In this document: positions 1 to 7,851 of the stretch, one piece after another | Position numbering within the stretch: the first letter of the stretch is position 1 | Layout: every line of letters starts with the position of its first letter | Source: Clostridia bacterium | Lineage (GTDB): Bacteria > Bacillota > Clostridia > Oscillospirales > CAG-272 | DNA length: 26,557 bases | Assembly (NCBI GenBank): GCA_900754175.1 | Contig: CAAEBS010000100.1 | Coordinates: forward strand, 1-26,557 | Direction: 5' to 3' | The notes under the pieces: generated by a model | The model's database searches: none | Told to the model about the DNA's origin: nothing | The model's input: only the letters and a program-made list of their open reading frames with translations | Made by a program: the position numbers and the translations under genes

Positions 1-19
1 CCCCCGCCTGTGGCGGGGG
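1..19. terminator. GC-rich hairpin at the window edge
   Basis: An 8-bp perfect stem (CCCCCGCC / GGCGGGGG) with a 3-nt loop opens the window, just before the hydrolase-acyltransferase gene. There is no T-tract after it on the + strand, so it may be the end of an upstream terminator or only an intergenic dyad. The upstream gene lies outside the window. Confidence 0.3.
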
Positions 20-41
20 GCGGGCGCCGTAGACGGTAAAT

Positions 42-2300
42 ATGACCTATCTTACCAGATTTCTGCGCTCGCAACTGGCGCTGTTCCGCCCCTTTATGTC
101 GGGGCTTTCACTTGCCTCGGTGCGCAGTGGACAGGAAAAACTCGGGCGCCTGATGGCAAGCACCCATAAGGGGGACGTGAACTATCAGGATTTTGAGATC
201 GGGGGCAAGGAATGTTCCCTTATCGTTCCGAAGGACGAGGTGGCGACCGGTATCGTGCTGTACCTTCACGGCGGCGGTTATACGGGTGGAAACCTGAGAT
301 ATGCCAAGGGTTTTGGCACCATTCTTGCGGCGAAATGCGGCATCCGGGTGCTTTGCATGGCGTACCGACTGGCGCCGGAGGCGCCATACCCTGCCGCCCT
401 GAACGATGCGCTGGACGCCTACGGGTATCTGATCTCCAACGGCTATGCCCCCTCGCAGATCCTTTTGTGCGGGGAAAGTGCCGGGGGAGGGCTGATCTAT
501 GCGCTCTGCCTGCGCCTGAAGGAAAAGGGCTGGACCCTGCCCGCAGGGCTGATTGCCATTTCTCCCTGGACCGACCTGACCGCCTCGGGCGATTCCTATA
601 CCGAGAACGTCAAAAAGGACCCCTCCATGACGGCGGAGCGGCTGAAATATTATGCCGACTGCTACGCCTACGGGGCGCAGGGAAGCGGAAAAAATATCTA
701 TCCGAAAACCAACCCCGACCCGGAGGATGACCGGCGTATCAAGCAGGATCCCGGAATGTCGCCTCTGTTTGGCGATCTGCGGCGGATGCCGCCCTCGCTG
801 ATTTTTGTGGGTGGGGACGAGATCATGCTGGACGATTCCCGCCTGATGTATCGGAAACTGATCGAAGCCGGGTGCCGGGCGGAGCTTGTGATCACACCCG
901 ATATGTGGCACGGCTACGTGCTGTACGGGCTGAAAGAAAACGAGGGGGATTTTGACCGCATCCGGCGCTTTGTCCGGGACCGTCTGCCGAATCAGAAAAA
1001 GCTTCGCTGGATGCTCCTTGACAATGCCGCCAAGATCTTTCCCGCCGCACGCAGGCGGGACTGGAGCAACGTGTTCCGTCTGTCGGCAACGCTTACCGAA
1101 AAGGTGGATACCGAAGTGCTCCGGTCGGCACTGGACGTTACGGTGCGGAGATTTCCGTCGATTGCCGTGCGGGTCAAAACCGGATTTTTCTGGTACTATC
1201 TGGAGGAGATTCCGGGTGCCCCCACCATTATGGAGGAAAAGCCGTACCCGCTGTCCCGGATGATCTTTGACGATATCCGGCAGTGCGCTTTCCGGGTGAT
1301 CGTGTACGACCGCCGGATTGCCGTGGAGTTTTTTCATGCGCTGACCGACGGAAACGGGGGACTGGTGTTCCTGAAGACTTTGGTAGCAGAGTATCTGTAT
1401 CAGAAATACGGTGTCAAGGTTCCGCAACGTGACGGCGTGCTGGATCGTCTGGAGGAGCCGGACGAGGCGGAAATGGAGGACAGCTTCTTCCGTTATGCCG
1501 GACCCCGGAGCGTCGGGCGTGCGGAATCGAATGCGTTCCGGATTACGGGCGTGCGGGAGCCGGACGGATTCAAGACCAATACCACCTTTATTCTGGATTC
1601 GGATGCGGTGGCGGCGGAGGCAAAGCGTCTCGGCGTTACGGTCACGGCATATTTTGCCGCCGCTCTGATCGTGGCGGTCATGCGGATCCAGGAGGAGCGG
1701 GTGCGCAACCCGAAGCACCGCAAGCCGGTGAAGATCCTGTTGCCGGTCAACCTGCGGAAGCTGTTTCCGTCCCGTACCCTGCGTAATTTCGTGCTGTATG
1801 TTACGCTGGGGGTGGATCCGAGGCTTGGATCGTATGAGTTTGAGGAGATCTGCCGGCTGGTATTCTGGCAGATGAAACAACAGATCACGCCCAAGGAGAT
1901 GGCGGCACGCATTGCGGGAAACGTAAAGCATGAAAAGCGTATGATTCTGCGGATCATGCCGTTGTTTGTCAAAAATGCGGCGCTGAAGATCGGATTTCTG
2001 CTGGCTGGAGAAAGAAAATCCTGCTTCAGCTTTTCCAATCTCGGCGTGGTGCGGATGCCGGAGGAATTTATGCGCTACGTGACCCGGCTGGACTTCGTTC
2101 TGGGGGTTCAGGCAAGCGCTCCGTACAACACCTCGGCAATCACCTACGAGGGGAAGATCTATTTCAACATTATCCGCAACATCCGGGAGCCGGTGCTGGA
2201 GGGAGCGCTTTACAAGGTGTTCCGGGAGCTGGGGCTTCGGGTGATCGCCGAGGGAAATACAAGAGGAAATGCCCCCGGAGAGAAACAGGGAGGGAGATAA
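42..2300 (+). CDS. Alpha/beta hydrolase fused to a condensation-type acyltransferase domain
   Basis: This is a 752-residue two-domain protein. Residues ~60-310 form a hormone-sensitive-lipase-type alpha/beta hydrolase. It shows an oxyanion-hole HGGG at residues 76-79, the nucleophile elbow GESAGGG with Ser146, a GDE motif with Asp259, and His290 near the end of the domain. Residues ~320-740 resemble the alcohol acetyltransferase/condensation superfamily, with an HxxxDG active-site motif (His431 to Gly436). An ester or acyl group is probably both cleaved and transferred, but the substrate cannot be read from sequence. The start at 42 is the first possible one after an in-frame stop at 30-32. 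It has no clear Shine-Dalgarno site, and later ATGs at 96 or 153 are possible. The stop codon directly abuts the next gene, so the two are probably coexpressed. No signal peptide is seen, so it is likely cytoplasmic. Domain calls are firm; function is inferred. Confidence 0.88.
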   Translation: MTYLTRFLRSQLALFRPFMSGLSLASVRSGQEKLGRLMASTHKGDVNYQDFEIGGKECSLIVPKDEVATGIVLYLHGGGYTGGNLRYAKGFGTILAAKCGIRVLCMAYRLAPEAPYPAALNDALDAYGYLISNGYAPSQILLCGESAGGGLIYALCLRLKEKGWTLPAGLIAISPWTDLTASGDSYTENVKKDPSMTAERLKYYADCYAYGAQGSGKNIYPKTNPDPEDDRRIKQDPGMSPLFGDLRRMPPSLIFVGGDEIMLDDSRLMYRKLIEAGCRAELVITPDMWHGYVLYGLKENEGDFDRIRRFVRDRLPNQKKLRWMLLDNAAKIFPAARRRDWSNVFRLSATLTEKVDTEVLRSALDVTVRRFPSIAVRVKTGFFWYYLEEIPGAPTIMEEKPYPLSRMIFDDIRQCAFRVIVYDRRIAVEFFHALTDGNGGLVFLKTLVAEYLYQKYGVKVPQRDGVLDRLEEPDEAEMEDSFFRYAGPRSVGRAESNAFRITGVREPDGFKTNTTFILDSDAVAAEAKRLGVTVTAYFAAALIVAVMRIQEERVRNPKHRKPVKILLPVNLRKLFPSRTLRNFVLYVTLGVDPRLGSYEFEEICRLVFWQMKQQITPKEMAARIAGNVKHEKRMILRIMPLFVKNAALKIGFLLAGERKSCFSFSNLGVVRMPEEFMRYVTRLDFVLGVQASAPYNTSAITYEGKIYFNIIRNIREPVLEGALYKVFRELGLRVIAEGNTRGNAPGEKQGGR

Positions 2301-2999
2301 ATGTACTGTATCAAATGCGGCGTGGAGCTGTCGCCGGGGCAAACGGTTTGCCCGGTGTGCGGCACCCGGGTGTATCATCCGGATATTCAGCCGGAAAATG
2401 CGGTTCCGGTGTATCCGAAAAAGGAATTTCAGCCGGAGGAATTCAACCGTCGGGGAATTCTGTTCGTCATTACCATTCTATCGTTTCTGACGCTGTTTCT
2501 GCCCCTTTTGTTTGAGCTGTCCCTGCGGCGGGGGATCGACTGGTCGGGCTACGTGGCAGGGGGCGTGCTCCTGTTTTACCTGACTTTTGTTCTGCCGCTC
2601 TGGTTCCGGCGGGCAAATCCGGTGATTTTCGTGCCGTGCGACTTTTTCGGCGTGCTTTTGTACCTGCTTTACATTGACCTGCACACGGGCGGGAAATGGT
2701 TTCTTTCGTTTGCCTTTCCGGTTGCGGGGACGCTGGGGCTTATCATAACGGCAATCGTTGCCCTGATGTACTACCTGCGCCGGGGCGTGCTTTACATTCT
2801 GGGCGGCGGACTGATTGCCCTGGGAGCGTGGACGGTGCTGATCGAATTTCTGATCTGGGTGACCTTCGGCGTCCGGGCAACCGTTTTCTGGTCGCTGTTC
2901 AGCCTGATTATCTTCTTTGTGCTCGGTATGATGCTTATCGTGATCGCTATGGTCAAACCGTTGCGTGATTCTCTCCACAAGGTGTTTTTTGTGGGGTGA
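2301..2999 (+). CDS. Zinc-ribbon membrane protein, DUF6320-like
   Basis: This 232-residue protein begins with a short zinc ribbon (Cys3, Cys6, Cys17, Cys20), followed by a charged linker. From residue ~50 onward there are about six hydrophobic helices, so it is an integral membrane protein with the zinc ribbon presumably in the cytoplasm. The arrangement matches the DUF6320 family, which has no assigned biochemical role. The ATG follows the upstream stop codon with no gap, and its Shine-Dalgarno (AGGGAGG) lies inside the end of the hydrolase-acyltransferase gene. The two are therefore very likely translated together. A role in placing or regulating the acyltransferase at the membrane is inference only. 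Confidence 0.85.
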   Translation: MYCIKCGVELSPGQTVCPVCGTRVYHPDIQPENAVPVYPKKEFQPEEFNRRGILFVITILSFLTLFLPLLFELSLRRGIDWSGYVAGGVLLFYLTFVLPLWFRRANPVIFVPCDFFGVLLYLLYIDLHTGGKWFLSFAFPVAGTLGLIITAIVALMYYLRRGVLYILGGGLIALGAWTVLIEFLIWVTFGVRATVFWSLFSLIIFFVLGMMLIVIAMVKPLRDSLHKVFFVG

Positions 3000-3008
3000 G
3001 GTGGCGGC

Positions 3009-3040
3009 GGGGGAAACTTTTCTCCAGAAAAGTTTCCCCC
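3009..3040. terminator. Bidirectional terminator hairpin (dispersed repeat, copy 1)
   Basis: A perfect 15-bp stem with a CC loop sits between two convergent genes: the DUF6320-like gene ending at 2999 (+) and the YhaN-like gene ending at 3056 (-). Its central 22 bp recur unchanged in the hairpin at 12839-12872. Confidence 0.8.
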
Positions 3041-3055
3041 GTTATCATCTCCCCC

Positions 3056-5353
3056 TCACACCAATTCAATCTCTGTGTACGGCAAACCGCAGGCACTCAG
3101 GATCTGTCCCTCACGTCGGTGGCAGGTAAAGAGCAGGATCTGTAAGCCATCGCCTGCAAGTTCCGCAAGCACCCGCAGGATCGCCTCGGTTCTCTTTTCG
3201 TCAAGCTGGCAAAGCGCCTCGTCCAAAATCAACGGCGGCAATTCTTTGCCGTATATCTGCTCGATCAGGGCAATCCGCAACAGAAGATACGCCATGTCCC
3301 GGGTCCCGCCGCTGAGAAGATCCGCCATCACCGGCGAGCCGTCCGCACTCAGCGCAATATCCAGCCGATCCCCGGTGTGCATCTCACGATACCGCCCGCC
3401 GGTCACCTTTTCCAGAAGCTCTCCCGCCCGGCGCCCGAGAAGCGGCGATATGTGCGACCGGATGTGCTCGTCTGCCCCGGTCAGCGTGCTGTGCGCCAGA
3501 ACCAGCGCTTCGCAGATGTCGGTGGCTTCGGCAAGCTCTTCCCGCAAGGTCTCCACACGGTCGGCAAGCGCCACCGGATCCTCGCTCACCGTCAGAAGTT
3601 CCGTGCGGCGGTGAGCGCATTTCTGCCGCTCGCCGTCCAGAACCTCTGCCATCTGCCGGTACTTTTCCCGGTCGGCTCCGGCACGGCGGACCGTCTCCTC
3701 GTCGGCTTTTTCCGCCTCCCCGGAAACGGCGCCCCGCAGATCTTCCTCGTCATAACCTTTCAGACTGTCCCTCAGATCACGGACCGCCGGCTCCAGCCGG
3801 TTCTGCCGTGCAAGCGTAAATTCGTATTTGGAACAGAACACACTAAGCTCATCGTGAATTTTCCGGAACGCCGCCTGCCACCCCTGCTCCGGCAGAGAGT
3901 ATCCGCACTCGGCAAGGCAGGTGCACAGGTCGGAATACGCCTTTTGACAGGACTGCTCCGCCGCCGTCAGCGCCTGACCGGCAAAATCCAGCTTTGTCTG
4001 CTGCTCCCGGAACCGTGAAAGCTCGTCGGCACACCCGGCAAGATAGCCGGCAAGCCCGCCCGACACCCCGTCGGGAAGATACGCCCGGCACAGCTTCCCG
4101 TACCCGGCACGGACGCCGGCTCGCCGCACGAACAGCAGAACCGCACCGGCAATGCCTGCCACGGCAATGCCCGCTCCCACATAGGAAAGCCACCCTGGCA
4201 CGGCGGGAATCTGCCTGCCAAGCACCGCAAGGACCGCTCCCAGCACCGCCAAGGCGATACTTAAGGCGCCAAGGGTCGTAAACTTCTTTATCTTCCGTAA
4301 AAATCCGTTCTCCTGCCGCAGGACCGCCTCGGATCCGCCCTCCTTTTCCACCCGTTGTGCAACCTCCGCACGGGCGCTGGGCTGGCTTGCCAACGCCGCC
4401 TGCCGCTCATATTGCTCCCGGCAGGCGTCCTGCTTCTTTTCCTCTTCCGTCAAACGCTCTTTCCGGAAATTGATCGCATCCAGATACGCCCGGTCGGGAA
4501 TCCGCTCGGTCTTCAGTGTCTCCGAGCAGAGCTTTTTCCGGTCTTCCTCCGCCTGCTTCAGATTTTTCTCGCTCTCGTGGAGCCGCTCAAACTGCCGCAG
4601 AAGCTGAATCCGGCTGGACTGCGTTTCGATCTCTGCCGCCCGGTCCCGGCGCTCCACCGCCTCCCGGTATCTCGCCGAAAGCTCCTCGTACCGCTCGTTC
4701 AGCTCCGAAAGCTCTCCGGCGTTCCGGCGGGCTTCCGCAAGCCTCTTTTCGGTTTCTTCCAGCTCCCGGGAAAGAGCTTCGATCCGCCCGCCGCTTCCGC
4801 TCTTCAACCGGAAATCCCGCCGGGCGGCGTCCAACTTTTTCAGCGCCTTTATCACGTCGGTATTTTCATCGGCGGCGGTCAGCATATTTCCGATGCGTTC
4901 GGCGACCCGATCCCCGCCAAGCTCGGTGCACGACTCCTGCCCGACCCCGCAGGTGCTCTCAAAGATCTCTCTTGAAACGCCGAGCAACGCTTCCCCCGGC
5001 ACCTCGCCGGCAAAGACCTCCTGCCCGTCGTCACAGCAAAAGACCCGGACCGCTTCACTGTTTTTTCGCTCTCCGTGCCGGATAAAGCTACGCTCAATCC
5101 GGTATTCCTTACCGTCCTGCATAAGCCGGAGACTGCCGGCGGCACGGTGCCCGTCAAAGCTCACCGAGCGCTCCCGGTCGGTATTTCCCGCCGTTTTCCG
5201 GGGAAAACCGTAAAGCATGAATTTGATAAACAGATAGCAGGTGCTCTTGCCGCTCTCGTTTTCGCCGGCAATGAGATTCAACCCCTCTCCGGGCAGGATC
5301 TTCCGTCCCCGCAATCCGCCGAATTCCTCTATGTTCAGTTCCAGAAGCTTCAT
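3056..5353 (-). CDS. YhaN/SbcC-like AAA ATPase with coiled coil and central membrane hairpin
   Basis: This 765-residue SMC/Rad50-type ATPase has an N-terminal Walker A (GENESGKST, residues 30-38), long charged coiled coils, and a C-terminal signature LSGGTRD (~residue 678) with Walker B LILDEAL (~704). Between the coils, at residues ~355-408, are two hydrophobic segments able to cross the membrane. That fits YhaN of Bacillus better than classical SbcC, although this protein is shorter than I recall YhaN to be. It probably works with the upstream metallophosphoesterase in DNA-end processing or repair. The start at 5353 is chosen for the motif-bearing N-terminus and a GAGGAG ribosome site; 50 open upstream codons overlap the previous gene and are unlikely to be translated. 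It follows that gene by 13 bp, so they form one operon. Transcription ends at the hairpin 3009-3040. Confidence 0.9.
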   Translation of the reverse strand: MKLLELNIEEFGGLRGRKILPGEGLNLIAGENESGKSTCYLFIKFMLYGFPRKTAGNTDRERSVSFDGHRAAGSLRLMQDGKEYRIERSFIRHGERKNSEAVRVFCCDDGQEVFAGEVPGEALLGVSREIFESTCGVGQESCTELGGDRVAERIGNMLTAADENTDVIKALKKLDAARRDFRLKSGSGGRIEALSRELEETEKRLAEARRNAGELSELNERYEELSARYREAVERRDRAAEIETQSSRIQLLRQFERLHESEKNLKQAEEDRKKLCSETLKTERIPDRAYLDAINFRKERLTEEEKKQDACREQYERQAALASQPSARAEVAQRVEKEGGSEAVLRQENGFLRKIKKFTTLGALSIALAVLGAVLAVLGRQIPAVPGWLSYVGAGIAVAGIAGAVLLFVRRAGVRAGYGKLCRAYLPDGVSGGLAGYLAGCADELSRFREQQTKLDFAGQALTAAEQSCQKAYSDLCTCLAECGYSLPEQGWQAAFRKIHDELSVFCSKYEFTLARQNRLEPAVRDLRDSLKGYDEEDLRGAVSGEAEKADEETVRRAGADREKYRQMAEVLDGERQKCAHRRTELLTVSEDPVALADRVETLREELAEATDICEALVLAHSTLTGADEHIRSHISPLLGRRAGELLEKVTGGRYREMHTGDRLDIALSADGSPVMADLLSGGTRDMAYLLLRIALIEQIYGKELPPLILDEALCQLDEKRTEAILRVLAELAGDGLQILLFTCHRREGQILSACGLPYTEIELV

Positions 5354-5366
5354 CTTTTTTCTCCTC

Positions 5367-6485
5367 TCACAGAATATCCCTGCCGTCCAGCGCCGAAAGA
5401 CCGTACCGCAACGCCATGGTTGCCCGCCGCCGCACCTGCTCGTCCTCCGACGAAAGCAAAGGCAGAAGCCGCCGGTAAAATTCGCCCCGCACGGTAATGT
5501 CACGGCTCAGCTGTCCGCCGTCGGCACACGGAACCGTGTCGTCCTCCAGAAACAGCCCGTCCAGTCTGCCGCCGTAAAGCTCCCTTACCGTTCCCTCCGA
5601 GGGAACACACTCCCCCGCCGCCGTTCCGTACAGGCGCAGGCGCAGGGTCGTGCCGGGATTTTCCGCCGCACGGCTGACCGAAAGACCGATCCGCTCCAGC
5701 ACCTCATCCCGGGTGGCACAGCCGCTGACGTTCAGCGAATCGCTGAGATAGGTCCGCTCAGAGAGGTTCCTCCGCTCGGTGCGTACCCTTCCATCCCCGG
5801 ATATCTCCGCCAGAATCACGCCGCCCGGTCCCAACTCGTCAAAGCTTCTTCCCTCGCCGAATCCGCAGTACTGCACGACCGTGTTCCCTGCCCGGGTCTG
5901 CGGCGGCGGGTTGTGGATGTGCCCGAGTGCGGCATAGACAAAGCCAAAGCGAAGCAGATCCTGCTCCATGACCGGCGCATAGCGGGAGGCGGGAACGCCG
6001 TATTCCCCGTGGGCGCAAAGCAGGCGCAAAACGCCCGGCTCCTCCTGCGGCTCCGCCGCTTCCGCAAGCGGTCTGCGGGCAAGGGCATTTCCGGTAAAGG
6101 CATAGCCGTACACCGCCACCCCAAGCTCCTCAAAGTCAAAGCGCTGAAGCTCCTCGGAGGTAAACACGTACAGGTTTTCCGGCAGATCGGTTCTTTTATA
6201 GAACGACCCCGGCACATACGGATCGTGGTTGCCCGGCGCCACCACCACAGGGCATCCGGCGGCGCTCACCAGCCGGATCACCTCGGCGGCGGTCTCGGGG
6301 GTCACGACCGGAGTATCAAAAAGGTCTCCCGCAATGAGGATCAGATCGCACGCCTCCTGCCCGGCGCAGGCAAAGATCCTGCGCAAAAGCGCCCGCTGGC
6401 TCTCCCGCCTTGCCCCGGCAGTCCGGGCGCCGGCGTCCGCAAAGGCGCTGTCAAGATGAAGGTCTCCCGTATGTAACAGTTTCAT
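5367..6485 (-). CDS. YhaO/SbcD-like metallophosphoesterase (DNA repair exonuclease subunit)
   Basis: This 372-residue calcineurin-like phosphoesterase has the full two-metal motif set: GDLH (Asp8, His10), GDLFD (Asp54), GNHD (residues 85-88), His159 and GHIH (188-191). Such nucleases pair with a Rad50-like ATPase, and that partner is encoded directly downstream. The C-terminal part (~residues 250-372) is the capping or partner-binding region typical of the family. The start codon ATG at 6485 gives the canonical MKLLHTGDLH N-terminus, with GGGAGGGA as a ribosome site a few bases upstream. A promoter at 6550-6578 drives the pair. YhaO is the closer name because the partner has membrane segments. 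Confidence 0.92.
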   Translation of the reverse strand: MKLLHTGDLHLDSAFADAGARTAGARRESQRALLRRIFACAGQEACDLILIAGDLFDTPVVTPETAAEVIRLVSAAGCPVVVAPGNHDPYVPGSFYKRTDLPENLYVFTSEELQRFDFEELGVAVYGYAFTGNALARRPLAEAAEPQEEPGVLRLLCAHGEYGVPASRYAPVMEQDLLRFGFVYAALGHIHNPPPQTRAGNTVVQYCGFGEGRSFDELGPGGVILAEISGDGRVRTERRNLSERTYLSDSLNVSGCATRDEVLERIGLSVSRAAENPGTTLRLRLYGTAAGECVPSEGTVRELYGGRLDGLFLEDDTVPCADGGQLSRDITVRGEFYRRLLPLLSSEDEQVRRRATMALRYGLSALDGRDIL

Positions 6486-6549
6486 ATCGTTCCCTCCCGA
6501 AGTCCGGTCCGGCAGTCACCCAAATAGTCTGCACTGCCGTGTTATCTTT

Positions 6550-6578
6550 ATTATATCATAAATATTTGTCTTTTTCAA
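6550..6578 (-). promoter_or_regulatory. Sigma-A promoter for the yhaO/yhaN-like pair
   Basis: On the minus strand, TTGAAA (6573-6578) is followed by 17 bp and TATAAT (6550-6555). The -35 element lies inside the 106-bp repeat at 6559-6664. The second repeat copy keeps the -35 but lacks the -10. Downstream, CGGCAGT and ACTGCCG (6510-6516, 6533-6539) can form a 7-bp stem in the leader RNA. Confidence 0.75.
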
Positions 6579-6664
6579 CATAAAATAAGCCAAACGCCCA
6601 CCCGAAAAGCGCTTGGCTATGCAGAATATTCAATTGCACAAACCGGGATTGTCAGGTCACGCAA
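6559..6664. repeat. 106-bp direct repeat, copy 1 (3' flank of methyltransferase unit)
   Basis: These 106 bp match 7356-7461 at all but three positions, in the same orientation, 797 bp apart. The repeat contains a terminator hairpin for the minus strand. A short extra similarity (CCATAAC) continues toward each upstream gene after an 11-bp insertion in this copy. Confidence 0.9.
6588..6618 (-). terminator. Terminator of the methyltransferase gene
   Basis: On the minus strand, AGCCAAGCGC pairs with GCGTTTGGCT over 10 bp, with one G-U pair that works only in minus-strand RNA. A T-rich TTATTTTATG follows. This supports termination of the gene ending at 6684. Confidence 0.7.
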
Positions 6665-6683
6665 GCTGAAATTTGCCATAACG

Positions 6684-7277
6684 TTACTTTTGGCAGGAAA
6701 TGATGAAAGCATTCTCAATTTCCTGAACCGTGTCTATTTTCATTACCGTTTTTGAAATCAAGGAAGTAATATTGTCTACCGTATCAGGGTAAACCCGAAG
6801 TTTTCTATTTCCCATATCAATATATTCACTTTGATTTTTATCAATTGATAAACAGAATTTTCCCCCGTCTTTAAGAATCGAGTCAACTTTTTCAATAACT
6901 TTTTGCTTATCTTCAAAGTGCATCATCGTCAAAGAAGAGTATATCACGTCATAAGTAAGAGTAAAGGGATGTTGCAAAAAATCCGCACATAAAAAATGGA
7001 TATTGGAATAGGCTTTTAAGTTCACCTTTGCTCTTTCAATTGTTTTAGGAGAAATATCAATCCCCGTAAGTCGCAAACAGTGTGGAGCGACCTTTCCTGC
7101 AAGTCTTCCGGTACCAATTCCTATTTCAAGAACAGTTTTTTCTTTTCCAAGAGCCATAGAATCTATAAAAGCTTGCCCGTCCCACTTATTCATGTATTCT
7201 TGCAAAACAGGCGGATCCTGAAAGGCATCGTTGCCTTCGTCAATTAGCAAATCATAGTGCTTAACTATATTCATCAT
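6684..7277 (-). CDS. Class I SAM-dependent methyltransferase
   Basis: This 197-residue protein has a Rossmann-type methyltransferase fold. Motif I is VLEIGIGTGR (residues 49-58), GIDIS (72-76) ends the second strand, and an acidic CADF (97-100) and a DVIYSS strand (110-115) follow. The substrate is unknown; free-standing enzymes of this size methylate small molecules, RNA or proteins. The gene is clearly more AT-rich than its neighbours and sits between two copies of a 106-bp repeat, so recent transfer or cassette insertion is likely. The start is the first of two adjacent ATGs, with AGAGG a few bases upstream. It has its own promoter (7307-7335) and terminator (6588-6618), so it is probably a single-gene unit. 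Confidence 0.88.
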   Translation of the reverse strand: MMNIVKHYDLLIDEGNDAFQDPPVLQEYMNKWDGQAFIDSMALGKEKTVLEIGIGTGRLAGKVAPHCLRLTGIDISPKTIERAKVNLKAYSNIHFLCADFLQHPFTLTYDVIYSSLTMMHFEDKQKVIEKVDSILKDGGKFCLSIDKNQSEYIDMGNRKLRVYPDTVDNITSLISKTVMKIDTVQEIENAFIISCQK

Positions 7278-7306
7278 TTTTCCTCTTCAAATTCCGATCT
7301 GTCTTA

Positions 7307-7335
7307 ATTATACCGCAAAACTGACAGAAGAACAA
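7307..7335 (-). promoter_or_regulatory. Sigma-A promoter of the methyltransferase gene
   Basis: On the minus strand, TTGTTC (7330-7335) is followed by 17 bp and TATAAT (7307-7312). The leader to the ATG at 7277 is only about 23 nt. The -35, spacer length and surrounding bases closely match the promoter at 7852-7880 of the neighbouring unit. Confidence 0.75.
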
Positions 7336-7355
7336 TACCTCTGCCATGTTATTTT

Positions 7356-7461
7356 TAAATATTTCTCTTTTTCAACATAAAATAAGCCAAACGCCCACCT
7401 GAAAAGCGCTTGGCTATACAGAATATTCAATTGCACAAACCGGGATTGTCAGGTCACGCAA
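7356..7461. repeat. 106-bp direct repeat, copy 2 (3' flank of DUF4177 unit)
   Basis: This is the second copy of the 106-bp repeat and differs from 6559-6664 at three bases. It starts about 20 bp upstream of the -35 of the methyltransferase promoter, so the two units abut head to tail. Confidence 0.9.
7385..7415 (-). terminator. Terminator of the DUF4177 gene
   Basis: The same 10-bp hairpin as at 6588-6618, again followed by TTATTTTATG on the minus strand. It lies about 90 bp past the DUF4177 stop codon. Confidence 0.7.
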
Positions 7462-7504
7462 ACCATAACAGGCGTACACTTTCCGCTGTTCGTATCGCTT
7501 TCGG

Positions 7505-7708
7505 TTACACGTTTTCTTTTCTGAAGGTAACAACAAATGCGCCCTTTATCTGTGCGGACGTTGCCATATAATCGTATGTTACAAGCTCCCAACCTTCAGA
7601 AGCTCTCTCATTTAACAGCTTATCCAGCATCGAAATGTCCCCTGCATTTGCTTTATCTGAAAACCATTTTGTGCTGACTGTTAAAATTTCTGTTTTGTAA
7701 ATATACAT
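7505..7708 (-). CDS. Small DUF4177-like protein
   Basis: This 67-residue protein matches the DUF4177 pattern: an N-terminal MYIYKTEIL strand, a helix LDKLLNERASEGWELV (residues ~28-43) carrying the diagnostic EGWELV, then two short strands ending in TFRKE. No function is established for this family, and no signal peptide or membrane segment is present. A strong AGGAGG ribosome site precedes the ATG at 7708. The gene lies in the AT-rich patch, transcribed from the promoter at 7852-7880 with a leader of roughly 137 nt, and ends at the hairpin 7385-7415. Its cargo-like position beside an unrelated gene with the same flanks is described in the findings. Confidence 0.85.
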   Translation of the reverse strand: MYIYKTEILTVSTKWFSDKANAGDISMLDKLLNERASEGWELVTYDYMATSAQIKGAFVVTFRKENV

Positions 7709-7825
7709 AATTTGCCTCCTCCTTTTGAAAATGTTGTGATGTCAGGTGTTTTTCTTTTTTGTTTCCTTACCTGGCGCTACCCGATATGCGTGCTTTTCCA
7801 TGACGCAATCCATTTCAGGTACCCG

Positions 7826-7843
7826 GACAAATCCTGATTTGTC
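7826..7843. promoter_or_regulatory. Operator-like dyad at the start of the DUF4177 transcript
   Basis: GACAAATC and GATTTGTC form a perfect 8-bp inverted repeat with a 2-bp centre. It begins a few bases downstream of the expected start site from the promoter at 7852-7880. The tight centre fits a protein operator better than an RNA hairpin. A degenerate relative occurs at the same place in the methyltransferase unit. Confidence 0.5.
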
Positions 7844-7851
7844 GTTGCCTT

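Noticed and set aside
108..2378. A 756-codon open frame on the minus strand opposite the hydrolase-acyltransferase gene
   Set aside because: It is antisense to a gene with clear catalytic motifs, its translation is His/Arg/Pro-rich without any recognisable domain, and it has no ribosome site. GC-rich coding DNA often leaves such frames open.
6559..7461. Integron attC sites as an explanation for the repeats around the cassette genes
   Set aside because: The inverted arms (AGCCAAGCGC / GCGTTTGGCT) do not fit the RYYYAAC/GTTRRRY core of attC sites, a T-rich tail follows them as in terminators, and no integrase gene is present.
6559..7461. An insertion sequence or MITE bounded by the 106-bp repeats
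   Set aside because: The repeats are direct, not inverted. No transposase or target-site duplication is visible, and each repeat includes a functional-looking terminator.
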